Shown here in pieces: positions 53,587 to 62,831 of a DNA stretch of 64,000 nt. The notes under the pieces are model-generated. The model was given only the letters and a program-made list of their open reading frames with translations. It searched no databases and was not told the origin of the DNA. Each line of letters starts with the position of its first letter. Within the stretch, counting starts at the first letter, position 1. The stretch is from Aequorivita sinensis (GTDB lineage Bacteria; Bacteroidota; Bacteroidia; Flavobacteriales; Flavobacteriaceae): the NCBI RefSeq assembly GCF_006346335.1, contig NZ_VDMC01000002.1, positions 124,001-188,000 of the forward strand. The letters are read 5' to 3'. Made by a program: the position numbers and the translations under genes.

Positions 53587-55593
53587 TTAATAAGATAATA
53601 AGTTAAATAGTTCTTTTTTAAATTTTCCTTTAGAAAGGTAACCTTTTTCAAGATTTGCGGCAAAAGGGATTGGTGTTTCTAAACTAGCCACACGTTTTAC
53701 AGGTGCATCCAATTGTTCGAAACAATTCTCTGTAATTAAAGCTGAAATATCAGATGCTATTCCTCCAAACATGGAGTCTTCTTGAAGAATTATAGCCTTC
53801 CCTGTTTTCTTTACAGATTTATATATAGTTTCTGTATCTAAAGGCATAAGTGTTCGCAAATCTATTAGGTCTGCCTTAACTTCAGGGTTTTGCTCAAGAG
53901 TTTCAAGCGCCCAATGCACTCCTGCTCCATAGGTTATGATAGTAATATCTTCTCCTTCTTTTAGTAAGGCTGCTTTGCCTAATGGTAATGTAAAATAATC
54001 AGTAGGAACATCTTGTCGGATACTTCTATACAGTGCTTTATGTTCAAAGAAAAGGACTGGGTTTGGATCTTCAATGCTTGTTGCTAATAATCCCTTTGCA
54101 TCATAAGGAAAAGCAGGGTATACAACTTTTAACCCTGGTGTATGTGTAAACCAAGCTTCATTTGTTTGACTGTGGAATGGTCCCGCACCTACTCCTGCTC
54201 CACAAGGCATTCTAATTACTACATCAGCTTTTTCGTTCCATCGGTAATGACTTTTTGCTAAATAATTAACTATCGGGTTAAATCCAGAACTAACAAAATC
54301 TGCAAACTGCATTTCTACAACTGCTTTAAAACCGTTTATTGAAAGCCCCATTCCCGTAGATACAATAGCTGATTCACATATAGGAGTGTTTCTAACTCTG
54401 TCTTTCCCAAATTGCTCTACAAAGCCTTCTGTGATTTTAAAAACACCACCGTATTCCGCTACGTCTTGTCCCATTATCACAAGGTTGTCGTGGCGTTCCA
54501 TAGATTGTTTTAAGCCCTGAGAAATAGCGTCAATCAATCTAATATTTTCTTTTTCTGAATTTTCTTTAACCTCCTGATAATTAAATTCTTTATAAACATC
54601 ATTTAACTCATTAGTTTCAGAAAATTCGATTACAGGTTCTGCAAAAGCTATCTCTAAATTTTCATCAATTTCCTGTTTAAATTCATCTTTAAACTCTTTA
54701 ATTTTTTCTTCAGTAAGGATACCTTCAGCTAATAAATAGTTTTCAAAATTCACTAGTGGATCGCGTTCTTCCCACATTTCAATTAATTCTGAAGGAACGT
54801 ATTTTGTACCACTAGCTTCTTCGTGACCACGCATTCTAAAAGTTTTAAATTCTAAAAGAACTGGACGAGGATTTATGCGCATGTCTTCAACTATACTTTT
54901 TAGCTTAGTATAAACTTCAAGAACATTATTACCTTCAATGATATGCGATTCCATTCCGTAGCCCACACCACGGTCTGCTATGTTTTCGCAATTGTACTGT
55001 TCATTTGTAGGGGTCGAAAGTCCGTAACCATTGTTCTCAACACAAAACAATACCGGAAGTTGCCATACAGACGCTACGTTTAATGCTTCATGTATATCAC
55101 CTTCGCTCATTCCTCCTTCTCCTGAAAATACAGCGCAAACTTTCTTGTTGTTTTTTAATTTATTGGCTAATCCTATTCCATCAGCAACACCAAATTGAGG
55201 ACCTAGGTGTGAAATCATACCAATAATGTGGAATTCTTGTGTTCCAAAGTGGAAACTTCTATCTCTACCTTTGGTAAAACCATTGGCTTTTCCCTGCCAC
55301 TGTGAGAATAATCTATGTAAAGGAATCTCACGAGAGGTAAAAACCCCTAGGTTTCGGTGCATAGGTAAGATGTATTCATCTTTTTCTAATACAGAGGTTA
55401 CTCCAATAGAAATTGCTTCCTGCCCTATTCCACTAAACCATTTTGAAATCTTTCCTTGACGAAGAAGAATTAGCATTTTTTCTTCAATTGTTCGCGGCTT
55501 TAACATAGCGCGATACAATTTTAATAATGTAGAGTCATCAAGACCTTTTCGGTCGTAATTATAGAATATTTGTGGAGTTGTTTCAGTTTTCAT
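53587..55593 (-). CDS. 2-oxoacid dehydrogenase E1, alpha and beta fused
   Basis: A 668-residue thiamine-diphosphate enzyme. The N-terminal half is E1-alpha, with FSGEGGMSEGDIHEALNVAS to FCVENNGYGLS as the ThDP motif. The C-terminal half from about residue 345 is E1-beta, with VIMGQDVAEYGGVFKITEGF, RVRNTPICESAIVSTGMG and AGPFHSQTNEAWFTHTPGLK. Fusion of both chains is usual in Flavobacteriaceae. It probably serves the branched-chain complex that makes iso-acyl starters, though pyruvate is possible. No E2 or E3 gene is nearby. Confidence 0.88.
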   Translation of the reverse strand: MKTETTPQIFYNYDRKGLDDSTLLKLYRAMLKPRTIEEKMLILLRQGKISKWFSGIGQEAISIGVTSVLEKDEYILPMHRNLGVFTSREIPLHRLFSQWQGKANGFTKGRDRSFHFGTQEFHIIGMISHLGPQFGVADGIGLANKLKNNKKVCAVFSGEGGMSEGDIHEALNVASVWQLPVLFCVENNGYGLSTPTNEQYNCENIADRGVGYGMESHIIEGNNVLEVYTKLKSIVEDMRINPRPVLLEFKTFRMRGHEEASGTKYVPSELIEMWEERDPLVNFENYLLAEGILTEEKIKEFKDEFKQEIDENLEIAFAEPVIEFSETNELNDVYKEFNYQEVKENSEKENIRLIDAISQGLKQSMERHDNLVIMGQDVAEYGGVFKITEGFVEQFGKDRVRNTPICESAIVSTGMGLSINGFKAVVEMQFADFVSSGFNPIVNYLAKSHYRWNEKADVVIRMPCGAGVGAGPFHSQTNEAWFTHTPGLKVVYPAFPYDAKGLLATSIEDPNPVLFFEHKALYRSIRQDVPTDYFTLPLGKAALLKEGEDITIITYGAGVHWALETLEQNPEVKADLIDLRTLMPLDTETIYKSVKKTGKAIILQEDSMFGGIASDISALITENCFEQLDAPVKRVASLETPIPFAANLEKGYLSKGKFKKELFNLLSY

Positions 55594-55612
55594 CTTAAAA
55601 AGTTATAACTAT

Positions 55613-55620
55613 CAAAATTA
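55613..55620 (-). promoter_or_regulatory. -7 element of the E1 gene
   Basis: Minus-strand TAATTTTG lies 19 nt before the ATG at 55593, so the leader would be about 13 nt. Confidence 0.55.
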
Positions 55621-55688
55621 GGAAAAAACCTGCATCTAAAAGGATTATTATAGCAAATTTTAACTTCGTATAAACTTTAACAATTTGG

Positions 55689-55696
55689 TATATTTG
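55689..55696 (+). promoter_or_regulatory. Possible -7 element of the 2OG-oxygenase gene
   Basis: TATATTTG lies 151 nt before the ATG at 55848, implying a long leader of about 145 nt. No TTG at the right spacing. Confidence 0.35.
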
Positions 55697-55847
55697 TAAA
55701 TCTAAAATTCATTGAGAATTGTAAGAATTTTAAAGTAGCTTATAATAGTTATACAAAAATGTAGTTGATTATAAATTACAGACTTAGGCTTATTTCCTAA
55801 ATCTTTAATTTCTAAACAATTAATAAATTCATTAAAAAATTGAAACT

Positions 55848-56798
55848 ATGAATAATATACCAAGTGTTGATTTAGCTGATTTTCTTTCTGAAGATCCTAA
55901 AAGAAAACAAAAGTTTGTAGACGAAATTGGTTCGGCTTATGAAGATATAGGATTTGTTTCACTTAAAAATCACTTTCTTAGTGATAATTTAGTTGATGAA
56001 CTTTATAAAGAAGTGAAAAGCTTTTTTGCACTTCCTGAAGAAACAAAAAAGAAATACGAAATTGAAGGTCTTGGTGGCCAACGCGGATATATTTCTTTTG
56101 GAAAAGAACATGCTAAGGGTAAAAAAGAAGGAGATTTAAAAGAGTTTTGGCATTTTGGTCAAGAACCATCTGTAGACGCCAATTTAGATGAAGATTACCC
56201 TGAAAACGTGCAAGTAAGTGAACTTCCAGACTTTAATCATACAGGAATGGAAGCCTACAGAATGCTTGAAAAAACTGGAATTTACGTACTAAGAGCTTTG
56301 GCATTATATATTGGAGTAGATGAGTTTTACTTCGATCATTGGGCTAATAACGGAAACAGTATTTTAAGGCCAATCCACTACCCTCCTATTACTGAAGAGC
56401 CAAAAGGAGCTGTTCGTGCAGGTGCTCATGGCGATATAAATTTAATCACACTTTTAATGGGAGCTTCTGCAGGAGGCTTACAAGTATTGAGAAAAGATGG
56501 AGAATGGATTGATGCAATCCCAAATGAAGATGAACTAGTAATAAACGTAGGTGATATGTTAGAGCGTCATACTAATAACAAACTTCGTTCAACTATACAT
56601 CGCGTAGTAAATCCACCTCGTGAAGAATGGGATACACCTCGTTATTCTATTCCTTTCTTTATGCACCCTCGTAGTGATATGAAATTAAACTGTATGCCAG
56701 AGTGTATCGATGAAGATCATCCTAAAGCATATGAGGATATTACTGCAGGAGAGTTTCTTCACCAACGTTTGGTAGAAATCGGACTGATAAAAAAGTAG
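55848..56798 (+). CDS. Isopenicillin-N-synthase-like 2OG/Fe(II) oxygenase
   Basis: A 316-residue non-haem iron oxygenase. The iron triad is visible as HGDINLITLL (His and Asp) and STIHRVVNPP (His), and the 2-oxoglutarate-binding pair as RYSIPFF (RxS). The N-terminal DIOX_N half includes IPSVDLADFL and GFVSLKNHFLSD. The substrate is unknown. It is followed after 72 bp by a SUI1-like gene, with a dispersed-repeat fragment between. Confidence 0.9.
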   Translation: MNNIPSVDLADFLSEDPKRKQKFVDEIGSAYEDIGFVSLKNHFLSDNLVDELYKEVKSFFALPEETKKKYEIEGLGGQRGYISFGKEHAKGKKEGDLKEFWHFGQEPSVDANLDEDYPENVQVSELPDFNHTGMEAYRMLEKTGIYVLRALALYIGVDEFYFDHWANNGNSILRPIHYPPITEEPKGAVRAGAHGDINLITLLMGASAGGLQVLRKDGEWIDAIPNEDELVINVGDMLERHTNNKLRSTIHRVVNPPREEWDTPRYSIPFFMHPRSDMKLNCMPECIDEDHPKAYEDITAGEFLHQRLVEIGLIKK

Positions 56799-56802
56799 CC
56801 TT

Positions 56803-56820
56803 TTCGACTTCACTCAACAC
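56803..56820. repeat. Fragment of flavobacterial dispersed repeat
   Basis: TTCGACTTCACTCAACAC starts 4 nt after the oxygenase stop. Its core TTCGACTTCACTCAA agrees with the reverse complement of 42037-42054 (TTCGACTGCGCTCAA) at 13 of 15 positions. Confidence 0.55.
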
Positions 56821-56870
56821 CCAATTTTTGATATTGAGAATAGCGAAATATAAATCTTAAACTTTACAAT

Positions 56871-57200
56871 TTGAATTCTTTAGAAGACCAATTAAAAAAC
56901 CTATTTCCAGATCACGAACCAGAAGACGTTCCTGAAACAGAGGAAGAATCAACAATTTGGTTACAAGACGAGCCTCTTATTTGTAAATACGAAAAACGAA
57001 AAGGCAAACCTATTACTATAATTGAAGGGTATAATGGTGCAGATTCGGATTTTAAAATACTTTCGAAAGAAATAAAGAAGCTTTTAAGTGTTGGTGGAAG
57101 TTTTAAAAATGAACAAATTATAATTCAAGGTGATTATCGCGATAAGATAATGAAGTTTTTGAAGGATAAGGGATTTAAAGTAAAACGTGTAGGAGGGTAA
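56871..57200 (+). CDS. SUI1/eIF1-like translation factor (YciH type)
   Basis: A 109-residue protein. The first 45 residues are acidic. The SUI1 fold follows with RKGKPITIIEGYNGAD, KILSKEIKKLLSVGGSFKN and IIIQGDYRDKIMKFLKDKGF. Bacterial relatives (YciH) can stand in for initiation-factor fidelity. No ATG occurs between the upstream in-frame stop at 56841 and the TTG at 56871, so TTG is the likely start. Confidence 0.85.
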   Translation: MNSLEDQLKNLFPDHEPEDVPETEEESTIWLQDEPLICKYEKRKGKPITIIEGYNGADSDFKILSKEIKKLLSVGGSFKNEQIIIQGDYRDKIMKFLKDKGFKVKRVGG

Positions 57201-57264
57201 CTGAAGTTTAAAGAAATCGACTTGAAGCACCTATTTTTTACACAGTTAACCACAAAGAATTAAT

Positions 57265-58146
57265 ATGCAACCAGAATCTATAAAATCTAGTGAATTAATA
57301 TTAACACCTGAGGGTAAAATTTATCATTTAAATCTTGCTCCTTCCGAGTTAGCTCCAACAGTAATTACCGTTGGCGACCCAGGTCGAGTTGAAATGGTTT
57401 CAAAATACTTCGATTCTATTGAAGTAAAAGCTGAACATCGTGAATTTAAAACACATACAGGTAATTACAAAGGAAAACGTATCAGTGTTATTTCAACTGG
57501 AATTGGTCCAGATAATATTGATATCGTTTTTAACGAACTCGATGCTTTAGTAAACATTGACTTTGAAAATAGAACAATTAAAAAGAAACTTACTTCTCTC
57601 GATATTATTAGAATTGGAACATCTGGTAGCTTAACTGATGAAATTGAAGTAGATAGTTTCTTAATAAGTGCTATAGGTATTGGCTTAGATAATGTTATGC
57701 ATTATTACAATGATATTGACACTATTTTTGAACGGGATTTTGCCCAAAAATTTATTGATCATACACAATGGAATCCAGATAATTCGGTTCCTTATGCTGT
57801 TAAGGCTGATAAAAGTTTATTAGAAAAATTATCTTCAGATAAAACTTTTAAAGGAATTACTATAACTAATGTAGGTTTTTATGGTCCACAAGGGCGTGTG
57901 CTTCGCGCTAGATTAAGAGATCAAAATCTTAACGAAAAACTTACTTCATTCCGTATAAATAAAAAGAAAATTACGAATATGGAAATGGAAACGGCAACGA
58001 TGTATGGTATGTCTAAATTACTAGGTCATAGTGCTATTTCAATGAATGCAATTATCGCTAATCGCGCCACAGGTAGTTTTAGTAAAAACTCGTATAAAAC
58101 TATCGATGAGCTTATTCAATATACTTTAGAAAAAATTGTACAATGA
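57265..58146 (+). CDS. Nucleoside phosphorylase (PNP/UDP family 1)
   Basis: A 293-residue enzyme of the purine/uridine phosphorylase family. It has TVGDPGRVEMVSKYFDS (phosphate loop), STGIGPDNIDIVFNELD, IIRIGTSGSL and the nucleoside loop MEMETATMYGM. It cleaves nucleosides with phosphate to ribose-1-phosphate. Base preference is unclear. It overlaps the next gene by 4 nt (ATGA), so the two form an operon. Confidence 0.88.
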   Translation: MQPESIKSSELILTPEGKIYHLNLAPSELAPTVITVGDPGRVEMVSKYFDSIEVKAEHREFKTHTGNYKGKRISVISTGIGPDNIDIVFNELDALVNIDFENRTIKKKLTSLDIIRIGTSGSLTDEIEVDSFLISAIGIGLDNVMHYYNDIDTIFERDFAQKFIDHTQWNPDNSVPYAVKADKSLLEKLSSDKTFKGITITNVGFYGPQGRVLRARLRDQNLNEKLTSFRINKKKITNMEMETATMYGMSKLLGHSAISMNAIIANRATGSFSKNSYKTIDELIQYTLEKIVQ

Positions 58147-58997
58147 AAAATTTTTTAATCGGCGGTGTGCCGGAACACTTTAATTTACCTTGGTATATTG
58201 CATTGCGCGATAAGGAATTTCACAGGAAAGATATCAATTTGCGTTGGAAAGATTTTCCTGAAGGAACAGGCCATATGGTTCAAGCTTTACGTGATAAAGA
58301 AATTGATATGGCAGTAATTCTTACTGAAGGAATTGTTCGCGATATTATTAATGGAAATGACTGTAAGATTGTGCAGGTTTTTGTGAAATCGCCTTTACTT
58401 TGGGGGATTCACGTAGCCGCCAACTCAGAATATAACGCAGTGGAAGACTTAAAAGGTACCGAAGCAGCAATTAGTCGATACGGATCTGGATCGCATTTAA
58501 TGGCTTATGTAAATGCCGAAAATCTAGAGTGGGATTTACAATCCGATTTAAAATTTAAAGTAATCCAAGATTTAAATGGTGCAATAGAAGGGTTGCCTAA
58601 AGGTAATGGTGATTATTTTATGTGGGAAAAGTTTATGACAAAACCGCACGTAGATAATGGCACCTTCCGATTAGTAGGCTTATCTCCTACTCCATGGCCA
58701 AGTTTTGTGATTGCTGTTAGAAATGATGTTTTAGAAAATGAAGCAGATTGTATTCAGGCTATATTGGATGTAATTAACAAGACTACAGCCAACTTTAAAG
58801 ATTTACCAGAAATAGACGAAATAATTGCAAAACGCTATGGTCAGAAAATAGAAGATGTTCGTGAATGGTTATCATTAACAGAATGGTCTGATGTGCAATT
58901 AACATCGAAAGAACTTCAAAATATACAGCAAAAACTTTTTGAACTTCAGTTAATCAATTCTAAAGTTCAAGAAGACAGCGTGTTACATGAATTCTAA
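58143..58997 (+). CDS. Cytosolic PBP2-fold protein (Ca3427-like)
   Basis: A 284-residue type-2 periplasmic-binding-protein fold with no signal peptide or lipobox. Features are FNLPWYIALRDKEFHRKDIN near the start, DMAVILTEGIVRDII, LKGTEAAISRYGSGSHLMAY and FVIAVRNDV. The pattern resembles the fungal Ca3427-like/Thi5-like group, cytosolic proteins related to thiamine-pyrimidine or ligand binding. It is translationally coupled to a nucleoside phosphorylase gene, so it may bind the released base or sugar (inference). Confidence 0.75.
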   Translation: MKNFLIGGVPEHFNLPWYIALRDKEFHRKDINLRWKDFPEGTGHMVQALRDKEIDMAVILTEGIVRDIINGNDCKIVQVFVKSPLLWGIHVAANSEYNAVEDLKGTEAAISRYGSGSHLMAYVNAENLEWDLQSDLKFKVIQDLNGAIEGLPKGNGDYFMWEKFMTKPHVDNGTFRLVGLSPTPWPSFVIAVRNDVLENEADCIQAILDVINKTTANFKDLPEIDEIIAKRYGQKIEDVREWLSLTEWSDVQLTSKELQNIQQKLFELQLINSKVQEDSVLHEF

Positions 58998-59028
58998 AAA
59001 AAATCTTAATATTTACGCAACCCAAAAG

Positions 59029-59065
59029 TAATACTTGCATCTTATTTATATAAAATCAAGTATTA
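59029..59065 (+). promoter_or_regulatory. Hairpin occluding the start of the small membrane protein
   Basis: TAATACTTG at 59029-59037 pairs perfectly with CAAGTATTA at 59057-59065. The last base of the right arm is the A of the ATG, so an RNA stem of 9 bp and a 19-nt loop would cover the initiation region. Confidence 0.4.
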
Positions 59066-59175
59066 TGACAACTTTTTTAATCATTTTGGGAGCGTTGTTA
59101 GTTACAAACTTCTTGTTGCTACAGTTTAGTTGTAATGACGCAAATGCCGATACTGAAGTACCTGAGGAAGAATAG
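59065..59175 (+). CDS. Small membrane or lipoprotein-like peptide, 36 residues
   Basis: The peptide MTTFLIILGALLVTNFLLLQ continues FSCNDANADTEVPEEE. One hydrophobic helix is followed by a lipobox-like LQFSC and an acidic tail. It lies between the PBP-like gene and ung, with its own leader hairpin. Small proteins of this layout are common in flavobacteria, but I cannot name the family. Confidence 0.5.
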   Translation: MTTFLIILGALLVTNFLLLQFSCNDANADTEVPEEE

Positions 59176-59268
59176 TAAGCTTCGATTCTTCTTTTAAGTT
59201 AACTATGTTTTCTGGCTATTTCGCTTAGTAAATTTTGTATTAATTTATAGGGCTTAATAAATTTTAGT

Positions 59269-59934
59269 CTACCACTCAATTGGACTTTTTCCAATTTCAA
59301 TCAAATAATCATTTGCTTTACTAAAGTGTTTGTTTCCAAACCAGTAACCCCTGTTTGCTGCTAATGGAGATGGATGTCCGCTATTTAATACCAAATGCTT
59401 AGCACTATCGACTTTAGAGCCTTTCTTTTTAGCAGGTCCACCCCAAAGTAAAAAAACAATGCCTTCTTTTTCTTCAGAAAGTTTTTGAATTATAGCATCA
59501 GTGAATTTTTCCCAACCTCTTTTTTGATGACTACCCGCTTGATGTGCTCTAACAGTTAAAGTAGCATTCAACATTAAAACTCCCTGCTCTGCCCATCGAA
59601 GTAAATAGCCATTATTTGGAATCTCTTTACCAACATCTGTTCTAATTTCTTCAAAAATATTCTTTAAGGATGGCGGAATAGCCACTTTCTCCCCTACTGA
59701 AAAACACAATCCGTGTGCTTGACCATCTCCGTGATAAGGATCTTGACCTATAATCACCACCTTAACTTCGTTAAATGGTGTATGATTTAAGGCCGAGAAT
59801 ATTTGATTTTCAGGTGGAAAGCATTTCGATGTTTTATATTCATATTTCACAAATTCCATTAAATCTTTGAAATATGGTTTTTCGAATTCATCTTTTAAAA
59901 TCGCCCTCCATCCAAGCTCTATTGTTATCTGCAT
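59269..59934 (-). CDS. ung: Uracil-DNA glycosylase, family 1
   Basis: A 221-residue base-excision enzyme. It has IIGQDPYHGDGQAHGLCFSV with catalytic Asp65, LLRWAEQGVLMLNATLTVR and LNSGHPSPLAANRGYWFGN with catalytic His. It removes uracil from DNA. ATG at 59934 is chosen because an earlier in-frame ATG at 59955 lies inside the promoter -7 element. Confidence 0.95.
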   Translation of the reverse strand: MQITIELGWRAILKDEFEKPYFKDLMEFVKYEYKTSKCFPPENQIFSALNHTPFNEVKVVIIGQDPYHGDGQAHGLCFSVGEKVAIPPSLKNIFEEIRTDVGKEIPNNGYLLRWAEQGVLMLNATLTVRAHQAGSHQKRGWEKFTDAIIQKLSEEKEGIVFLLWGGPAKKKGSKVDSAKHLVLNSGHPSPLAANRGYWFGNKHFSKANDYLIEIGKSPIEW

Positions 59935-59954
59935 TATACTTACTTTTGTGAACA

Positions 59955-59962
59955 CAAAAATA
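59955..59962 (-). promoter_or_regulatory. -7 element of ung
   Basis: Minus-strand TATTTTTG lies 21 nt before the ATG at 59934 and overlaps an alternative upstream ATG, which it rules out. Leader about 14 nt. Confidence 0.55.
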
Positions 59963-60130
59963 AGATAACATATTCACGAATAGGTGGGGGTTTGAATTTT
60001 TTAATTATTTAAAAAATAAAAGAAAAAGCCTCATTTATCAATCTAAAACTTACTAATAGGTTTCATTCAATCGTTAGCGTTTTAGTTGTTTTGATGTATT
60101 AGAATTAAGAAAATCCCAAGAGTAATCTGT

Positions 60131-62311
60131 ATGATTAAAATTGATAAAAAAACTTTAGAGGATCTTGAGTTTCCAACCGTTCTGAATCAGATTTCAGAAT
60201 TATGTGTTACTGAACCTGGTCGGGAACAGGTTCTTTCAATAAGACCGTTTCAGGAATTTTCTGAAATTGAACCTGAATTATTGCGCTTAAAAGAATTCAC
60301 GGTATCTTTTGAAGGCGATAATAAGATACCCAATCACGGTTTCGATCCTATTTTTAGAGAGCTTAAACTATTCAGTATAGAAAATAGTACTTTGGAGATT
60401 TCAGGCTTCAGAAAAATTCTTTCTATATCAGAAACTACTCGAATTTTATTAAAATTCTTCAAGAAATATGAAGAGTTTTACGTACACCTTAATGCTTTTT
60501 CTGAAGAAGTAAATTACACTTCAATTATTTCAGAAGAAATTAATAAGAAAGTTAATAAATACGGCGAGATTAAAGATGAGGCTTCTATCGAATTAGGGAC
60601 AATTCGCAGGAGGTTAAATGTTGTAAAAGGAAAGATTAATTCTTCTTTTACTAAAGCACTTTCGCAATACTCACAAAACGATTATTTAGACGACATTCGT
60701 GAATCGGTTGTTGAAAATCGTAGAGTACTTGCAGTAAAAGCAATGCACCGTAAAAAAGTAAGAGGTGCAGTTTTGGGTAGTTCAAAAACTGGGAGTATAG
60801 TTTATATAGAGCCCCAAGAAACTCTAGAGTTTGCAAATGAGTTAAGCAATCTACTGTATGAAGAAGGAGAAGAAATTAAACGAATTTTAAAAGCATTAAC
60901 TGAATTTGTTCGTCCGTATGCCGAGCTTCTAGCTAGTTATCAAGAATATTTAACTACTATGGATGTGCTTTATGCGAAGGCTAAGTACGCACTTAAAATA
61001 AATGGAGTCCTTCCTATTCTTACCTATAAGACTGAAGGAAATAATTCGGAGAAAAAGATTTCTTTACTGGAAGCGTATCATCCTCTATTGTTGATTTCAA
61101 ATAATAAGAGGAAACAAAAAACTTACCCTCAAAGCATTGAATTAATTCCAGAAAAGCGGATTATCGTTATTTCCGGACCTAATGCAGGTGGGAAAAGTAT
61201 TACGCTTAAAACAGTTGGTCTGTTGCAAGTAATGCTACAAAGTGGTATGTTGATTCCAGTAGAGCCACAAAGTGAAGTAAGCTATTTCAAACGTATTTTA
61301 ACCGATATTGGAGATAATCAATCTATTGAAAATCACTTAAGCACTTATAGTTATCGTTTAAAAAAGATGAATTATTTTCTTAAAAAGTGTAATAAGAATA
61401 CTCTTTTTTTAATTGATGAATTTGGTACTGGTAGTGATCCAGAATTAGGAGGTGCATTAGCAGAAACTTTTTTAGAAGTCTTTTACGAACGCAATGCATT
61501 TGGAATTATAACTACTCATTATACCAATTTAAAACTATTGGCAAATGAACTTCCTCATGCTATTAATGCAAATATGCAATTTGATAGTAGGTCTTTAGAA
61601 CCTTTATATAAGTTACATTTAGGTGAAGCTGGAAGTAGTTATACTTTTGAAGTAGCTCAAAAAAATGGGATTCCGTATAGTTTAATAAATAAAGCTAAAA
61701 AGAAAATTGAGCGTGGAAAAGTAAGATTTGATAAAACAATTGCTAATCTTCAAAAAGAACGCTCAAACCTTAGAAAAACCTCTGAATCCCTAAAATCTGA
61801 GGAACAAAAAGCACGTATTGAAAGCAAACAGCTTGAAGAAATAAACGCTCGAGTACAAGAAAAATTAGAAAGCTATCAAGAATTATTCGACTCTAACCAA
61901 AAGCTTATAAGTCTTGGTAGAAAGGTTGATTCTCTTGCAGATAAATACTTCAATAATAAGAAGAAAAAACAGCTTATTGACGAGTTTATGAAGCTTGTTA
62001 TGATTGAAAATAGCAAACGAAAAAAGCTTGCGCCTAAGGTGAAAAAAGCTGTAAAAGCGAAAAAACAAAAGGTAATTCAAGAAGTGGAGAAAAAGGTTGA
62101 AGTAATTCGAGAAAGAAAGAAAATCGAAAAAGAAGAAGCTAAAAAACTCCCGCCACCAAAACCAAAAGTTACTTTAAAAATTGGGGATAGAGTGAGAATG
62201 ATAGAGGGAAGAGCAATAGGAACAATAGATACCATAGAAAAAAACAAAGCTTTTGTAAATTATGGGACTTTTACTACTAATGTAAGTTTAACTGAATTGG
62301 AGAAAGTATAA
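60131..62311 (+). CDS. mutS2: MutS2-family protein lacking the Smr domain
   Basis: A 726-residue MutS2. The core and lever regions are followed by the ATPase with Walker A ISGPNAGGKSITLKTVG (near residue 350), FKRILTDIGDNQSIENHLST, the Walker B LFLIDEFGTGSDPELGGALA and the switch TTHYTNLK. A coiled-coil region (about 530-670) and a KOW-like KIGDRVRMIEGRAIGTI end the protein. The C-terminal Smr nuclease domain of Bacillus MutS2 is absent. It probably acts in recombination control or ribosome rescue, not mismatch repair. Confidence 0.9.
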   Translation: MIKIDKKTLEDLEFPTVLNQISELCVTEPGREQVLSIRPFQEFSEIEPELLRLKEFTVSFEGDNKIPNHGFDPIFRELKLFSIENSTLEISGFRKILSISETTRILLKFFKKYEEFYVHLNAFSEEVNYTSIISEEINKKVNKYGEIKDEASIELGTIRRRLNVVKGKINSSFTKALSQYSQNDYLDDIRESVVENRRVLAVKAMHRKKVRGAVLGSSKTGSIVYIEPQETLEFANELSNLLYEEGEEIKRILKALTEFVRPYAELLASYQEYLTTMDVLYAKAKYALKINGVLPILTYKTEGNNSEKKISLLEAYHPLLLISNNKRKQKTYPQSIELIPEKRIIVISGPNAGGKSITLKTVGLLQVMLQSGMLIPVEPQSEVSYFKRILTDIGDNQSIENHLSTYSYRLKKMNYFLKKCNKNTLFLIDEFGTGSDPELGGALAETFLEVFYERNAFGIITTHYTNLKLLANELPHAINANMQFDSRSLEPLYKLHLGEAGSSYTFEVAQKNGIPYSLINKAKKKIERGKVRFDKTIANLQKERSNLRKTSESLKSEEQKARIESKQLEEINARVQEKLESYQELFDSNQKLISLGRKVDSLADKYFNNKKKKQLIDEFMKLVMIENSKRKKLAPKVKKAVKAKKQKVIQEVEKKVEVIRERKKIEKEEAKKLPPPKPKVTLKIGDRVRMIEGRAIGTIDTIEKNKAFVNYGTFTTNVSLTELEKV

Positions 62312-62411
62312 TTATAAAAATTCCAAAACGTAAGCATCAAACTTCAAAAACGAACCTCTTAAAAATTAGGATTAGTTTTGAATTTGATTTAAGAGCTTAT
62401 TAATAACGATT

Positions 62412-62813
62412 ATGATTGAATCTCATAAAATAATTTTATTCGACGGTGTTTGCAATCTTTGCAACGGCGCGATTAATTATGTTATTAAACGAGATCAGAA
62501 AAACGTTTTCAAATTTGCTGCTCTTCAGAGTGAAATAGGACAAGAACTTACTGCAAAATTCAAAATTGATGGCTTAAAGGTAGATTCTATTATTCTCATT
62601 GATGGCGATAAACATTATGAAAAATCTACGGCAGCACTATATATAGCAAAACATCTTTCGGGTGCATATCCCCTACTTTTTGGGTTTATAATAGTTCCAA
62701 AATTTATCAGAAATGCCGTATACGATTATGTAGCTAGAAATAGGTATAAGTGGTTTGGGAAAAAGGATAAATGTATGATTCCTACAGCAGAGTTGAAAAA
62801 TAAGTTTTTATAG
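62412..62813 (+). CDS. DCC-family thiol-disulfide oxidoreductase (DUF393)
   Basis: A 133-residue protein with the family hallmark FDGVCNLCNGAINYVI (DxxCxxC) near the start, FAALQSEIGQEL, and a C-terminal YDYVARNRYKWFGKKDKCMI. A role in thiol-disulfide exchange is predicted from fold. No partner is obvious nearby. Confidence 0.9.
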   Translation: MIESHKIILFDGVCNLCNGAINYVIKRDQKNVFKFAALQSEIGQELTAKFKIDGLKVDSIILIDGDKHYEKSTAALYIAKHLSGAYPLLFGFIIVPKFIRNAVYDYVARNRYKWFGKKDKCMIPTAELKNKFL

Positions 62814-62831
62814 GTTTCAAAGGATTAACTG

